64,000 nucleotides of DNA, taken from Raineyella sp964402325 (GTDB taxonomy: Bacteria > Actinomycetota > Actinomycetes > Propionibacteriales > Propionibacteriaceae). The stretch lies in the NCBI GenBank assembly GCA_964402325.1, contig CAYOBI010000005.1:11485-75484 (forward strand), in the 5' to 3' direction. The position numbers were made by a program, and so were the translations under genes. This document shows positions 26,875 through 36,500 of this stretch, one piece after another (position 1 is the first letter of the stretch; every line of letters begins with the position of its first letter). Under the pieces are notes generated by a model, which searched no databases, was not told the origin of the DNA, and saw only the letters and a list, made by a program, of their open reading frames with translations.

Positions 26875-29800
26875 ATGTTCAACAAGGTCCTGGTCGCCAA
26901 CCGTGGCGAAATCGCTGTCCGTGCGTTCCGCGCCGCGGTCGAACTCGGGGTGAAGACCGTCGCCGTGTTCCCGTATGAGGACCGGAACGCGGTGCACCGG
27001 ATCAAGGCGGACGAGGCCTACATGATCGGCGAGAAGGGCCACCCGGTCCGCGCCTACCTCGACATCGACGAGATCATCCGGGCGGCCAAGGAGGCCGGGG
27101 CCGACGCGATCTACCCGGGCTACGGCTTCCTCTCGGAGAACCCGGACCTTGCCGAGGCCTGCGCCGCCAACGGCATCATCTTCATCGGTCCCTCCAAGGA
27201 GACCTTGGAGATGGCCGGCAACAAGAAGCACGCCATCGACTCGGCCCGCCGCGCCGGGATCCCCACCTTGAAGTCCTCCGATCCGTCCACCGACCTCGAC
27301 TACCTCGCCGGCCAGGCCGACGTGATCGGCTTCCCGGTCTTCGTCAAGGCCGTTGCCGGTGGCGGTGGCCGCGGCATGCGCCGGGTCGACGACCCGGCCG
27401 CCCTGCGCGAGGCGATCCAGGCCGCGATGCGCGAGGCGGAGTCGGCGTTCGGCGACGCCACCGTCTTCATCGAGCAGGCCGTCGGACGCCCCCGGCACAT
27501 CGAGGTGCAGATCCTCGCCGACCGGCAGGGCGACACCGTCCACCTGTTCGAGCGTGACTGCTCCATCCAGCGCCGGCACCAGAAGGTCGTCGAGCTCGCC
27601 CCGGCCCCGCACATCTCCGCGGAGCTGCGCGCAGCGCTGACCCGCGACGCGGTCGCCTTCGCGAAGTCCATCGACTACACCCTGGCCGGCACCGTCGAGT
27701 TCCTGCTCGAGACCGAGGGGCCGCGGGCCGGCCAGCACGTGTTCATCGAGATGAACCCCCGGATCCAGGTGGAGCACACCGTCACCGAGGAGATCACCGG
27801 GGTCGACCTGGTCCAGGCCCAGATGCGGCTGGCCGCGGGCGAGACCCTTGCCGACCTGGGGCTGTCCCAGGACTCGATCCAGATCATGGGCGCGGCGATG
27901 CAGTGCCGGATCACCACCGAGGACCCGGCCAACGGGTTCCGCCCCGACACCGGGGTGATCTCGGCCTACCGCTCCGCCGCCGGCGCCGGCGTACGCCTCG
28001 ACGGTGGCACCGCCGCGACCGGCGCGGTGATCAGCCCCCATTTCGACTCCCTGCTGGTCAAGCTGACCACCCGGGGCCGCGACTTCCCGCAGGCCGTGGC
28101 CCGGGCCCGCCGGGCGTTGGCCGAGTTCCGGATCCGTGGCGTGGCGACCAACATCCCCTTCCTCCGGGCGGTGCTGGAGGATCCCGACTTCCAGGCCGGC
28201 AACATCTCGACCGCGTTCATCGACGAGCGCCCCGCGCTGCTGAACGCCCGCACCTCGCTGGACCGCGGCACCAAGGTGCTCTCCTGGCTGGCCGACGTGA
28301 CGGTGAACAAGCCGAACGGCGAGTCGCCGATCAGCGTCCACCCGCGCACCAAGCTGCCGGCGATCGACCTGCGCACGCCCGCGCCGGCCGGCTTCCGCCA
28401 GCAGTTGCTCGAGCTGGGGCCGGAGGGGTTCGCCGCCGCCCTGCGTGCCTCGGACCGGCTCGAGGTCACCGACACCACCTTCCGGGACGCGCACCAGTCG
28501 CTGCTGGCCACCCGGATGCGGACGTACGACATGCTGGAGTCCGCCCCGTACCTGCAGCGGATGCTGCCGGGGCTGTTCTCGGTCGAGGCGTGGGGCGGCG
28601 CGACGTACGACGTGGCGCTGCGCTTCCTCGGCGAGGACCCGTGGGACCGGCTGGCGAAGTTCCACGAGGCGCTGCCGGGCATCCCGGTGCAGATGCTGCT
28701 GCGCGGCCGCAACACGGTCGGCTACACGCCGTACCCGACCGAGGTCACCGACGCCTTCGTGCACGAGGCCGCCGAGGTCGGGGTGGACATCTTCCGGGTC
28801 TTCGACGCGCTCAACGACGTCTCCCAGATGACCCCGGCGATCCGGGCGATCCGCGACACCCCGTCGGTCGCCGAGGTCGCGATGTGCTATTCCGGCAACC
28901 TGCTGGACCCGCGCGAGGACATCTACACCCTCGACTACTACCTGCACCTGGCCGACCGGATCGTCGACGCCGGCGCGCACATCCTGGCGATCAAGGACAT
29001 GGCCGGCCTGCTCCGCGCACCGGCCGCGGCGAAGCTCGTCACCGCGCTGCGCGAGCGCTTCGACCTGCCGGTCGTGCTGCACACCCACGACACCGCCGGC
29101 GGCCAGCTGGCCACCCTGGTGATGGCCGCCCAGGCCGGGGTGGACGCGGTCGACGTCGCCGCCGCCCCGATGGCCGGCACCACCTCGCAGGTGTCGATGT
29201 CGGCGCTGGTCGCCGCGATGGCCGACACCGAGCGGGAGACCCGCCTCGACCTGCGCAACGTGACGGACCTGGAACCGTACTGGGACATGGTCCGGCGCGA
29301 GTACAGGCCGTTCGAGTCGGGCCTCGGCTCGCCGACCGGCCGGGTGTACGACCACGAGATCCCCGGCGGTCAGCTGTCCAACCTGCGCCAGCAGGCCAAG
29401 GCCCTCGGCCTGGCCGACAAGTTCGAGCAGATCGAGGACATGTACGCCGCGGCGGACAAGATCCTCGGCCGGCCCAGCAAGGTCACCCCGTCCTCCAAGG
29501 TCGTCGGCGACCTCGCCCTGCACCTGGTGGCCGTCGGCGCCGACCCGAAGGCGTTCGCCGAGGACCCGGCCTCGTTCGACATCCCCGACTCGGTGATCGG
29601 CTTCCTGTCCGGTGACCTCGGCACCCCGGCGGGTGGCTGGCCGGAGCCGTTCCGGACCAAGGCCCTGCAGGGTCGTGTGATCAAGGCCGTCGAGGAGACC
29701 GTCCCCGCCGAGGAGGCCGCCGCCCTGGCGGTGTCCGGTCGGGAGCGCCAGCAGACCCTCAACCGGCTGCTGTTCCCCGGCCCGGCCAAGGCACTGGACG

Positions 29801-30276
29801 AGTTCCGGTCACTGTACGGCGACCTGTCCTCGATGACCTCGATCGACTACCTGTACGGGCTGAAGACCGGTGACGAGCACGTGGTCAGGCTCGGCAAGGG
29901 TATCGACCTGCTGATCGGGCTGGAGGCCATCGGCGAACCGGATGAGCGCGGCTACCGCACCGTGATGACGACGATGAACGGCCAGATCCGCCCGATCCGG
30001 GTGCGGGACCGGTCCGTCGAGACCGATGTCGCCGTGGCCGAGCGGGCCGACACCACCAACCCCGGCCACGTCGCGGCGCCGTTCCAGGGCGTCGTGTCGG
30101 TGAACGTCGCCGAGGGTGACCGGGTGGAGGCCGGCCAGGCCGTCGCCACCATCGAGGCGATGAAGATGGAGGCGGCGATCACCACCGCCGTCGCCGGCGT
30201 CGTCGAGCGGGTCGCCCTGCACGGGCCGCACCAGGTGCAGGGCGGCGACCTGGTGCTGGTGGTCCGCGCTCTCTGA
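26875..30276 (+). CDS. pyc: Pyruvate carboxylase
   Basis: A 1133-aa single-chain biotin enzyme that makes oxaloacetate from pyruvate, bicarbonate and ATP. Residues 1-450 are biotin carboxylase (FNKVLVANRGEIAVRAFRA, AVAGGGGRGMRRV, EMNPRIQVEHTVTEE). Residues 520-820 are the carboxyltransferase barrel (TDTTFRDAHQSLLATRMR, WGGATYDVALRFL, HTHDTAGGQLAT). The C-terminal 70 residues are the biotinyl domain with the AMKMEA lysine. Start ATG 26875, with AAGG a few bases upstream. A TACACT -10-like box lies near 26795. Confidence 0.96.
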   Translation: MFNKVLVANRGEIAVRAFRAAVELGVKTVAVFPYEDRNAVHRIKADEAYMIGEKGHPVRAYLDIDEIIRAAKEAGADAIYPGYGFLSENPDLAEACAANGIIFIGPSKETLEMAGNKKHAIDSARRAGIPTLKSSDPSTDLDYLAGQADVIGFPVFVKAVAGGGGRGMRRVDDPAALREAIQAAMREAESAFGDATVFIEQAVGRPRHIEVQILADRQGDTVHLFERDCSIQRRHQKVVELAPAPHISAELRAALTRDAVAFAKSIDYTLAGTVEFLLETEGPRAGQHVFIEMNPRIQVEHTVTEEITGVDLVQAQMRLAAGETLADLGLSQDSIQIMGAAMQCRITTEDPANGFRPDTGVISAYRSAAGAGVRLDGGTAATGAVISPHFDSLLVKLTTRGRDFPQAVARARRALAEFRIRGVATNIPFLRAVLEDPDFQAGNISTAFIDERPALLNARTSLDRGTKVLSWLADVTVNKPNGESPISVHPRTKLPAIDLRTPAPAGFRQQLLELGPEGFAAALRASDRLEVTDTTFRDAHQSLLATRMRTYDMLESAPYLQRMLPGLFSVEAWGGATYDVALRFLGEDPWDRLAKFHEALPGIPVQMLLRGRNTVGYTPYPTEVTDAFVHEAAEVGVDIFRVFDALNDVSQMTPAIRAIRDTPSVAEVAMCYSGNLLDPREDIYTLDYYLHLADRIVDAGAHILAIKDMAGLLRAPAAAKLVTALRERFDLPVVLHTHDTAGGQLATLVMAAQAGVDAVDVAAAPMAGTTSQVSMSALVAAMADTERETRLDLRNVTDLEPYWDMVRREYRPFESGLGSPTGRVYDHEIPGGQLSNLRQQAKALGLADKFEQIEDMYAAADKILGRPSKVTPSSKVVGDLALHLVAVGADPKAFAEDPASFDIPDSVIGFLSGDLGTPAGGWPEPFRTKALQGRVIKAVEETVPAEEAAALAVSGRERQQTLNRLLFPGPAKALDEFRSLYGDLSSMTSIDYLYGLKTGDEHVVRLGKGIDLLIGLEAIGEPDERGYRTVMTTMNGQIRPIRVRDRSVETDVAVAERADTTNPGHVAAPFQGVVSVNVAEGDRVEAGQAVATIEAMKMEAAITTAVAGVVERVALHGPHQVQGGDLVLVVRAL

Positions 30277-30317
30277 GCGCCGGGCGCCGGTCCGCCGGGC
30301 CCCGGTAAGCTTGGTCC

Positions 30318-30407
30318 GTGAAGCTCCGAACCGGTCACCATCTCGTCAGTGCGGTCGCCGTGGCGTTGCTCCTCATCGTCATCATCGGCTCGCTGCTCAC
30401 GCACTGA
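30318..30407 (+). CDS. Putative 29-aa single-span membrane microprotein
   Basis: GTG 30318 to TGA 30405-30407 encodes 29 residues. The N-terminus is MKLRTGHHLVSA, then a hydrophobic run VAVALLLIVIIGSLL that could span the membrane. It lies between pyc and the next membrane-anchored gene on the same strand (21 bases before its start). No strong ribosome-binding site is seen, so the call is tentative. Confidence 0.35.
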   Translation: MKLRTGHHLVSAVAVALLLIVIIGSLLTH

Positions 30408-30428
30408 GCCGGGCAGAAGGGAGACCAC

Positions 30429-30830
30429 GTGCGGATCACCGCCGTACGCGCCGTGGCCGTGACGGCCGCCGCGCTCGCGCTCAGCGGCGCCTCGCAGTGG
30501 GCGTACGCCGCGCCCGCGTCGGGCACCGACCGGACCGGCACCCTGATCGCGCTGCTGGCGGCGGTGGGCATCGCCCTCGCCGCCGGCGTGGTCGTCCTGG
30601 TGTCACCGGGGCGTCGCGGGGGGCGGTCGGCCCGTCGCCACCGGGCGCGGGCCGCCGCCGCGGGACCGTACGGTGCCATCCCGCCGGACACGGTGGTCGG
30701 CCCGAGGCCGACCCACGGCACCCGGATGCGGTTCGAGGACACCGGCGAGATCGAGATCCAGCGGGCCCTGGCCGCCGAGACGCATGCGCGTCGCGCCGAC
30801 GTCGGGCCCGCCGACGACCCCGCAGCCTAG
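30429..30830 (+). CDS. Hypothetical membrane protein with N-terminal signal
   Basis: A 133-aa protein with GTG 30429 after a GGGAGA site. An N-terminal signal-like segment (VAVTAAALALSGASQWAYA) is followed by a second transmembrane helix (LIALLAAVGIALAAGVVVLV). A basic cytoplasmic tail ends in MRFEDTGEIEIQRALAAE. No family recognised. Its TAG stop lies in CCTAGG, the palindrome that also provides the stop of the convergent serC. Confidence 0.55.
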   Translation: MRITAVRAVAVTAAALALSGASQWAYAAPASGTDRTGTLIALLAAVGIALAAGVVVLVSPGRRGGRSARRHRARAAAAGPYGAIPPDTVVGPRPTHGTRMRFEDTGEIEIQRALAAETHARRADVGPADDPAA

Positions 30831-31939
30831 GCCAGCCGCTCCAGCACGTAGTCGAGGCAGGCGGTCAGCGCCTCCACGTCGGCGGTCGGGACGTTGGTGA
30901 ACATGCCGATCCGCAGCTGATTGCGGCCGAGCTTGCGATAGGGCTCGATGTCGATGATGCCGTTCGCGCGCAGCGTCGCCGCCAGTGCCGCGGCGTCCAC
31001 CGTGGCGTCGAAGTCGACGGTGGCGACCACCGGGGACCGGTAGGCCTCCTCGACGAACGGGGTGGCCAGCGGGTGGGCCTCCGCCCAGCCGTACAGGTGG
31101 GCGGCGCTGGCCCGGGTACGGGCCGCCGCGAAGGCCATCCCGCCCTGTTCGTTGAGCCAGTCGACCTGCTCGGCGAGCAACCAGAGCGTCGCGACCGCCG
31201 GAGTGTTCAGCGTCTGGTCCTTGCGGGCATTGGCCAGGGCGATCTGCAGCGACAGGATGTCGGGGATCCACCGGCCCGAGGCGGCGATCCGGTCGATCCG
31301 CTCGATCGCCGCGGGGGAGAGGAACGACACCCACAGGCCGCCGTCGGAACCGAAATTCTTCTGCGGGGCGAAGTAATAGGCGTCGGTCTGCGCCAGGTCC
31401 GCGTCGAGACCGCCGGCGGCCGAGGTCGCGTCGACCAGGGTCAGGGCACCGGGATCGGCGTCGACCCGCCGGACCGGCACGGCGGCACCGGTCGAGGTCT
31501 CGTTCTGGGCCCAGGCGTACACGTCGACACCGGGGGTCGCGGTCGGCAGTGCAGCACTGCCGACGGGCGCGTCGGCGATCATCGGGGCCTGGAGGAACGG
31601 CGCCCGGGCCGCAGCGGAGGCGAACTTCGCCGAGAACTCCCCGTACGAGCCGTGCGCGGAGCGCCGCTCGATCAGCGAGCACACCGCGGCGTCCCAGAAC
31701 AGCGTGGACCCGCCGTTGCCGAGCGCCACCTCGTAACCCTCCGGGGCCCGGTAGAGCTCCGCCAGCCCCTCCCGGATCCGCCGGACCAGGTCCTTGACCG
31801 GTGCCTGGCGGTGGGACGTCCCCATCACCGTGGCGCCGGGACCGGCCAGCGAGGCGAGGGCCTCGGGCCGGATGCGGGACGGCCCGCACCCGAAACGTCC
31901 GTCGAGCGGCTTGATGTCTGCGGGGATCTGCACGGTCAC
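30827..31939 (-). CDS. serC: Phosphoserine aminotransferase SerC
   Basis: PLP-dependent class V aminotransferase of 370 aa for serine synthesis (3-phosphohydroxypyruvate to phosphoserine). KPLDGRFGCGPSRIRPEAL and MGTSHRQAPVKDLVRRIREGL identify the mycobacterial-type SerC. FAPQKNFGSDGGLW has the PLP lysine; VDATSAAGGL has the cofactor Asp. Start GTG 31939 (VTVQIPADIKP); a GTG six bases downstream is possible. The ATG-containing upstream frame lacks homology. It converges on the gene at 30429. Confidence 0.92.
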   Translation of the reverse strand: MTVQIPADIKPLDGRFGCGPSRIRPEALASLAGPGATVMGTSHRQAPVKDLVRRIREGLAELYRAPEGYEVALGNGGSTLFWDAAVCSLIERRSAHGSYGEFSAKFASAAARAPFLQAPMIADAPVGSAALPTATPGVDVYAWAQNETSTGAAVPVRRVDADPGALTLVDATSAAGGLDADLAQTDAYYFAPQKNFGSDGGLWVSFLSPAAIERIDRIAASGRWIPDILSLQIALANARKDQTLNTPAVATLWLLAEQVDWLNEQGGMAFAAARTRASAAHLYGWAEAHPLATPFVEEAYRSPVVATVDFDATVDAAALAATLRANGIIDIEPYRKLGRNQLRIGMFTNVPTADVEALTACLDYVLERLA

Positions 31940-32104
31940 CCCGCTTATCCTGCCATCCCCTGCGGGGGGCTGTGCGGTGGGCGGGGCGACACACCGAAGG
32001 CACAGCGGCCGATCCCCGTACGGTGGCACCCCGTCTCGTTAAGGTGAACTCGGCGTGGCCGCCGGCTCGCCGAGCCACCACGCCCCCTGAAAGGAGTGGT
32101 ACGT

Positions 32105-32470
32105 ATGAAGGGGTTCAAGGAATTCCTCATGCGCGGCAACCTCATCGAGCTTGCCGTCGCGTTCATCATGGGCTCGCTCTTCGCGGCTGTCGTGAAGGCC
32201 TTCACCGACCTGATCCTCGACCTGATCGGCAGGGCCCTGCCGCTCAAGGGCGAGGCGTTCTCCCAGGTCGTCATCGGTGGGATCACCATCGGCCCGTTCC
32301 TGTCGGCCATCGTGACCTTCGTGCTGACCGCGTTCGTGGTCTACGTCGGGATCGTCAAGCCGTACGAGATCTACAAGAACCGTCACAAGAAGGAGGAGCC
32401 GGCGGTGCAGAGCACCGACGAGATCCTCGCCGAGATCCGCGATCTGCTCGCCCGGTCCCTCGAGGACTGA
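32105..32470 (+). CDS. mscL: Large-conductance mechanosensitive channel MscL
   Basis: A 121-aa inner-membrane channel that opens under hypo-osmotic shock. It begins MKGFKEFLMRGNLIELAVAFIMG (N-terminal amphipathic helix and TM1). TM2 is FLSAIVTFVLTAFVVYVGIV, and a charged C-terminal helix bundle follows (TDEILAEIRDLLARS). ATG 32105 has an AAAGGAG site 10 bases upstream and is preferred to the GTG at 32096. Confidence 0.9.
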   Translation: MKGFKEFLMRGNLIELAVAFIMGSLFAAVVKAFTDLILDLIGRALPLKGEAFSQVVIGGITIGPFLSAIVTFVLTAFVVYVGIVKPYEIYKNRHKKEEPAVQSTDEILAEIRDLLARSLED

Positions 32471-32477
32471 CCCGGAT

Positions 32478-32525
32478 CCGGCGGCGCCCTGCGCCCTCTG
32501 CCGCGAATATCGCCGGGGCCTTTTT
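32478..32525 (+). terminator. Possible mscL terminator
   Basis: CCGGCG (32478-32483) can pair with CGCCGG (32511-32516), followed by TTTTT at 32521-32525. The loop of 27 bases is long, so this is tentative. Confidence 0.35.
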
Positions 32526-32591
32526 ACCACTCATTTATGACGCTCTGATGACGCGGAGACCGGTGATGTGGATCGTTCGGCGGCGTGTTAG

Positions 32592-32607
32592 ATTTCGGCT
32601 TCGAAAT
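32592..32607. promoter_or_regulatory. Inverted repeat at the peptide-importer promoter
   Basis: ATTTCG-GCTT-CGAAAT, a perfect 6-bp inverted repeat 33 bases before the first operon gene, beside a TTAGAT -10-like hexamer. It is the most AT-rich spot in the region and a candidate operator. Confidence 0.4.
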
Positions 32608-32639
32608 AGGAATGACCGGGATCCAGCGGTGGAGGACTT

Positions 32640-33638
32640 ATGGCTGACAGCATTGCTGTCGACGGGCGTGAGGGTGCCGTCGAAGCCCGCGACGGCGCCG
32701 TTCCGATCACCGGCCGGACTCCCTGGCAGATCACGAGGTCCCGGGTCCGTCGTGACAAGGTCACCGTGGTCGCGCTGTACGCCGCCGTGCTCTTCGTGCT
32801 GCTCGCCGTGCTGGCCCCGGTCCTGACCGCCGCCGGACTTCTCGACCCCTACACCTCGCACCCCGAACTGGCCGCCGGGCTCGGCTCGCTGCCGATCGGC
32901 CCGATGGGGGGTGTCTCGGCGCAGCACTGGATGGGCGTCGAGCCCGGCACCGGCCGGGACATCTTCTCCCGGGTGGTGTCGGGCCTGACGGTCTCCCTGG
33001 TGGTCGCCACCACCGCCGTGGCGATCTCGGTGGTGATCGGCACGGTGATCGGCCTGATCGCGGGCACCGCGGGGGGCAAGACCGACTGGTTGCTGTCCCG
33101 GGTCACCGACTTCGTGCTGAGCTTTCCCCAGACGCTGATGCTGATCGCGTTGTCGACGATCGTCATCGACCTGCTGCAGGGCTGGCTGGGGACCGACCGT
33201 ACGGTCCCCTCGATGATCTTCATGATCCTGGTGATGGGCTTCTTCGGCTGGCCGTACTTCGCCCGGGTCATCCGCGGCCAGGTGCTCAGCCTCAAGGAAC
33301 GGGAATTCGTCGAGGCCGCGAGGTCGCTCGGCGCCAGCCGCCGCCGGATCTACTTCAAGGAACTGCTGCCTCACCTGTGGGCGCCGATCCTCGTCTACAC
33401 GACCCTGATCATGCCGCAGAACATCGCGACCGAGGCGGCGCTGGGCTTCCTCGGCGTCGGCATCCAGGCCCCGACCCCCTCCTTCGGGTCGATCCTCAAC
33501 GACTCGGTGCACTACGCCACCTCCGACCCGGCCTACTTCCTCTTCCCTGGGATCACGTTGTTCCTGGTCGTCCTTTCCTTCAATCTGCTCGGCGACGGGT
33601 TGCGCGACGCTCTCGACCCGAAGGCCGATCGACAATGA
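32640..33638 (+). CDS. Peptide ABC transporter permease (DppC/OppC type)
   Basis: A 332-aa inner-membrane permease. An N-terminal OppC-type helix (DKVTVVALYAAVLFVLLAVLAPVL) precedes HWMGVEPGTGRDIFSRVVSGL, and the permease core carries the EAA loop (EFVEAARSLGASRRRIYFKELLPHLW). GGAGG sits before ATG 32640. It is the first gene of an operon for oligo- or dipeptide uptake; opening with the C-type permease rather than the binding protein is less common. Confidence 0.92.
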   Translation: MADSIAVDGREGAVEARDGAVPITGRTPWQITRSRVRRDKVTVVALYAAVLFVLLAVLAPVLTAAGLLDPYTSHPELAAGLGSLPIGPMGGVSAQHWMGVEPGTGRDIFSRVVSGLTVSLVVATTAVAISVVIGTVIGLIAGTAGGKTDWLLSRVTDFVLSFPQTLMLIALSTIVIDLLQGWLGTDRTVPSMIFMILVMGFFGWPYFARVIRGQVLSLKEREFVEAARSLGASRRRIYFKELLPHLWAPILVYTTLIMPQNIATEAALGFLGVGIQAPTPSFGSILNDSVHYATSDPAYFLFPGITLFLVVLSFNLLGDGLRDALDPKADRQ

Positions 33639-33706
33639 CCCCGCGGCGGCGGGCCCCGAAATCCTGACAACAGGGACATGGACCACAAGAAGAAGTTGGA
33701 GATCGC

Positions 33707-35428
33707 ATGAAGAAGATCAAGATCGTCGCGGGCATCGCGGCCACCTTGGCTCTGGCGCTCACCGCAAGTGGGTGCTCGGGGGGCTCGGCCTCGACCGGCT
33801 CCGCCGGCGGAGGTACTGCCGGCGCCGGGGGAAGTCTGTACGTGCTCTCGGGCACCGCGGCTGAGCACTGGGATCCGCAGCGGGTCTACGTCGGGGTGAA
33901 CATCCAGTCCGGTAACCGACTGTTCTCCCGCACCCTGACCACCTTCGGCACGGTGGCCAAGGACGGCGACAAGGCAAGCCTCGTCGCGGACGCGGCCACC
34001 GACACCGGAACCGTCAGCGACGGTGGCAAGACGTGGAAGTTCACCATCAAGGACGGCGTGAAGTGGCAGGACGGCCAGTCGGTCACCTGCCAGGACTTCA
34101 AGTACGGCATCTCCCGGACGTTCGCCCAGGACGTCATCACCGGTGGACCGACGTACGCCATCGCGTTCCTCGACATCCCGGCCGGGGGATACCTCGGCCC
34201 GTACAAGAAGACCGGCCAGGACCTGTACGACAAGGCCGTGACCTGTGACGGCAGCACCATCACGTTCCACCTGAAGCAGGCGGTCAACGACTTCAACATG
34301 GCACTGACCATGACCGCCTTCGCCGCCTTCCGTCAGGACAAGGACCAGGGCGACAAGTCCAACTTCGACATCTTCTCCGACGGTCCGTACAAGCTCGACG
34401 GTGCCTGGACGGTCAACAAGGGCGGGACCTTCGTCCGGAACGACCAGTGGAGCGCCTCGACCGACACGGTCCGCAAGGCCTACCCGGACAAGATCATCTG
34501 GGACGAGTCGCTGAACGGCAACCAGGAGACGCTGTACGAGCGTCTGCTCGCCAACCAGGGCAACGACCAGAATGCGATCACCTTCGACCAGGCCCCCGTC
34601 ACCGCGCTGGCGAACGTGGCCGGCCAGGCCAACGGTCGTTACTCGATCGTGGCCTCGCCGTACACCCGCTACATGGTGCCCAACTTCAAGTCCGCTGTGT
34701 TCAGCAACGACAAGGCCCGCGAGGCCCTGGCGCTGGCCACCGACCGCAGCGCCTACGTCACCGGTGCCGGCGGCGACCAGGTCGTGAAGGCGACCAACTC
34801 GCTGATCAACCCGGCCCTGGAGGCCTTCCCGAACACGGCTCTGGCGGCAGGCAACACCGGTGACCCGGCCAAGGCCAAGGCGCTGCTCCAGGAGTCCGGC
34901 CTGACCCTGCCGGTCAAGATCAACGTCTACTACCGCAAGAACGCCACTCTCGACAAGGTGTTCGCCGGTCTCAAGACCGGGTGGGACGCCGCCGGCTTCA
35001 ACACCCAGCTCGTGGGTCTGCCGGCCGAGCAGTACTACAGCACGATCCAGGACACGACGCAGGCGAGCAAGTGGGACGCGGCCTGGGCCGGTTGGGGAGC
35101 CGACTGGCCGTCCGGCTCGACCGTCATCCCCCCGCTGCTGGACTCCCGGGTGAACCTCACCTCCGGAAGCACCGGGCAGGACTACGGCTCGTTCCAGTCG
35201 GACGCCTTCAATGCGGAGATCGACAAGGCGTACGCGATCGCAGACCAGACCCAGCGTGAGAAGGCATGGGGTGCGCTCGACGCCGAGGCCGTCAACAAGT
35301 ACTTCGCGGTGGTCCCGCTGATCAATGACCAGTACGTGTTCGCCCACGGCAGCAATGTCCAGGGCGCGGTGGTGAACACCACGTTCACCGGTTACTACGA
35401 CCTGGCCAACGTCAGCGTCAAGCACTGA
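33707..35428 (+). CDS. Peptide ABC transporter substrate-binding lipoprotein (family 5)
   Basis: A 573-aa extracytoplasmic solute-binding protein. The signal sequence ends in the lipobox LTASGC, so it is anchored by a lipidated Cys at about residue 23. A Ser/Gly linker follows. Family 5 features are WDPQRVYVGVN, SDGGKTWKFTIKDGVKWQDGQSVTCQDFKYGI and DGPYKLDGAW. The C-terminal half has GWGADWPSGSTVI. It delivers peptides, or possibly another family 5 ligand such as nickel, to the permease pair encoded on either side. Confidence 0.92.
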   Translation: MKKIKIVAGIAATLALALTASGCSGGSASTGSAGGGTAGAGGSLYVLSGTAAEHWDPQRVYVGVNIQSGNRLFSRTLTTFGTVAKDGDKASLVADAATDTGTVSDGGKTWKFTIKDGVKWQDGQSVTCQDFKYGISRTFAQDVITGGPTYAIAFLDIPAGGYLGPYKKTGQDLYDKAVTCDGSTITFHLKQAVNDFNMALTMTAFAAFRQDKDQGDKSNFDIFSDGPYKLDGAWTVNKGGTFVRNDQWSASTDTVRKAYPDKIIWDESLNGNQETLYERLLANQGNDQNAITFDQAPVTALANVAGQANGRYSIVASPYTRYMVPNFKSAVFSNDKAREALALATDRSAYVTGAGGDQVVKATNSLINPALEAFPNTALAAGNTGDPAKAKALLQESGLTLPVKINVYYRKNATLDKVFAGLKTGWDAAGFNTQLVGLPAEQYYSTIQDTTQASKWDAAWAGWGADWPSGSTVIPPLLDSRVNLTSGSTGQDYGSFQSDAFNAEIDKAYAIADQTQREKAWGALDAEAVNKYFAVVPLINDQYVFAHGSNVQGAVVNTTFTGYYDLANVSVKH

Positions 35429-35486
35429 CGCAAGGGTGGGGGCTCGCCGTTCGACGGGCCCCCACCTCCACCAAAGGAGTACTGGC

Positions 35487-36500
35487 GTGTTCTATTACGT
35501 ACTGAGACGATTGGCATCGGTCGTGGTGATGCTGTTCCTGATCACCGCCACCACCTTCGCACTGTTCTTCGCCTCGCCGATCGACCCGGCCCGCTACACC
35601 TGCGGCAAGAACTGCACGCCGGCCATCCTCGAGGCCAACCGCCAGGCGCTGGGCTACGACCAGCCGGTCACGGTCCAGTACGCGAAGTTCGTCTCCGGCC
35701 TGGTCGTCGGGCGCGACTTCCCTGACAACGCGGAACTGCGCGCGTCCCACCCCGAGCAGGTCGTGCACTGCCCGGCGCCGTGCCTGGGCTACTCCACCAC
35801 CCAGCACCGTCCGATCAACGACATGGTTGCCGAGGCGTGGCCGATATCCTTGTCCATCGCGATCGGAGCCTTCATCCTGTGGATGGTCGTGGGCATCGGC
35901 AGTGGCATCACCGCCGCGCTCAACAAGGGCCGATGGCCCGACCGGAGCATCGTCGGCGCAGCGCTCGTCGGCTTCTCCTTGCCGACCTTCTTCGTCGGCC
36001 TCATTCTGCTGACCTTCCCGGCGATCAAGTGGGGCTGGGTACCGATCCCGAGCTACGTCCCGTTCGCGCAGGATCCGGCCGGCTGGGCAGCCAACCTGAT
36101 CCTGCCCTGGGTCACGCTGGCCTGCTTCTTCGCGGCCAGCTACGTCCGGCTGACCCGGGCCTACATGATCGAGACGATGAGTGAGGACTACATCCGCACG
36201 GCCAACGCCAAGGGCGTGGCGAAGTGGGCCGTGATCCTCCGACACGGCCTCCGTTCGGTGTTGACCCCGATCGTGACCGCGGCCGGGCTCGACCTGGGTG
36301 GGCTGCTGGGCGGTGCGATCATCACCGAGAGCGTGTTCTCCATGCACGGCCTCGGATACCTGGCGGTGCACTCGGTGACGTACATGGACCTGCCCACGAT
36401 CGTCGCCATGGTGATGATCGTCTCCGGGTTCATCGTGGTCGCCAACATGCTGGTCGACATCGCGTACGGCTTCATCGACCCGAGAGTGAAGATCGCCTGA
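35487..36500 (+). CDS. Peptide ABC transporter permease (DppB/OppB type)
   Basis: A 337-aa inner-membrane permease starting FYYVLRRLASVVVMLFLITATTFALFF, the classic OppB first helix. An extracytoplasmic loop with four Cys (RYTCGKNCTP and VVHCPAPCLGY) follows, and the EAA loop is EDYIRTANAKGVAKWAVILRHGLRS. GTG 35487 is set by the AAAGGAG site 8 bases upstream. The stop shares a base with the next ATG (TGATG). The paired Cys may form disulfides outside the cell. Confidence 0.92.
   Translation: MFYYVLRRLASVVVMLFLITATTFALFFASPIDPARYTCGKNCTPAILEANRQALGYDQPVTVQYAKFVSGLVVGRDFPDNAELRASHPEQVVHCPAPCLGYSTTQHRPINDMVAEAWPISLSIAIGAFILWMVVGIGSGITAALNKGRWPDRSIVGAALVGFSLPTFFVGLILLTFPAIKWGWVPIPSYVPFAQDPAGWAANLILPWVTLACFFAASYVRLTRAYMIETMSEDYIRTANAKGVAKWAVILRHGLRSVLTPIVTAAGLDLGGLLGGAIITESVFSMHGLGYLAVHSVTYMDLPTIVAMVMIVSGFIVVANMLVDIAYGFIDPRVKIA

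Noticed and set aside
26815..29523. 902-codon minus-strand ORF antisense to pyc
   Set aside because: Composition artefact opposite a certain pyruvate carboxylase.
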